Below are positions 63,964-64,000 of a DNA stretch of 64,000 nt, one piece after another. Source of the stretch: Shewanella oneidensis MR-1 (GTDB lineage Bacteria; Pseudomonadota; Gammaproteobacteria; Enterobacterales; Shewanellaceae); the NCBI RefSeq assembly GCF_000146165.2, contig NC_004347.2:3258790-3322789 (forward strand), written 5' to 3'. The notes under the pieces are model-generated. The model did not search any database. It saw only the letters and a program-made list of their open reading frames with translations, and was not told the origin of the DNA. How positions within the stretch are numbered: position 1 is the stretch's first letter; each line of letters starts with the position of its first letter. The position numbers and the translations under genes are program-made.

Positions 63964-64000
63964 CTATTCCTCGATTAATTTTTTTAGTGAACCCTTAGAT
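63964..64000 (-). CDS. 3-prime end of an upstream gene, cut by the window edge
   Basis: The last codons read SKGSLKKLIEE followed by a stop at 63964-63966, in a position typical of the operon (7 bp before the DegT start). Too little to identify. Confidence 0.4.
   Translation of the reverse strand, partial: SKGSLKKLIEE

Overview
The window looks like the chromosome of a Shewanella species (gammaproteobacterium). The evidence is a DctBD-controlled dctPQM uptake operon, an OmcA/MtrC-type multiheme lipoprotein cytochrome (broken here), an rcsF-trmO-proS block, a HepT/MntA pair whose active-site residues match the pair known from Shewanella oneidensis, and arrays of tRNA-Glu/Ala and tRNA-Val. Species assignment is inference; nothing could be searched.

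Layout. 1-3.5 kb: a reverse-strand tRNA cluster (four Glu, two Ala) with its promoter, gltX, then five forward tRNA-Val genes behind a consensus promoter. 3.6-10.7 kb: a small unknown gene, dctPQM with a sigma-54 promoter and two upstream inverted repeats, then dctB (frameshifted) and dctD. 10.7-14.8 kb: a large class A penicillin-binding protein and tdk, both reverse. 15.3-19.7 kb: a decaheme-type cytochrome with three frameshifts, and an M3 peptidase lipoprotein. 19.7-24.4 kb: a MITE-like element, a broken nhaC antiporter gene, etfBA and an H-NS family gene. 24.5-32.8 kb: two amidohydrolase-family genes, rcsF, trmO, a hexapeptide acyltransferase, a 10-copy heptamer array and proS. 33-38.7 kb: a patatin-like lipase and a complete gfcABCD (yjbEFGH) polysaccharide-secretion operon.

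38.8-48.8 kb is a mosaic: rmlC, the 3-prime stump of rmlA, a GAF sensor kinase, an NlpE-like lipoprotein, a HutD/Ves protein, mntA-hepT, rmlB, a J-domain-like protein and a hipA-hipB pair in reversed order. Nearly every gap here holds a copy of one mosaic intergenic repeat, made of small hairpins joined by CTAGA/TTCTAG-like arms. 48.8-64 kb is a tightly packed, AT-rich reverse-strand surface polysaccharide (O-antigen type) operon. It holds a nucleotide-sugar dehydratase, the initiating sugar transferase, an epimerase/reductase, glycosyltransferases, an asparagine-synthase-like amidotransferase, a formyltransferase, a polysaccharide deacetylase, Wzy- and Wzx-like membrane proteins, acetyltransferases and a DegT aminotransferase. 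It enters from beyond the right edge.

Three genes between 7.4 and 21.6 kb (dctB, the cytochrome, nhaC) carry five frameshifts, all explicable as loss of one base. nhaC also has an amber codon. This is either real decay or a base-calling artefact, and raw reads would decide. The most unusual signals are the mosaic repeat family, the broken cytochrome, tRNA genes with stem mismatches, and twin GTGAGATCTCAC palindromes upstream of the penicillin-binding protein gene.
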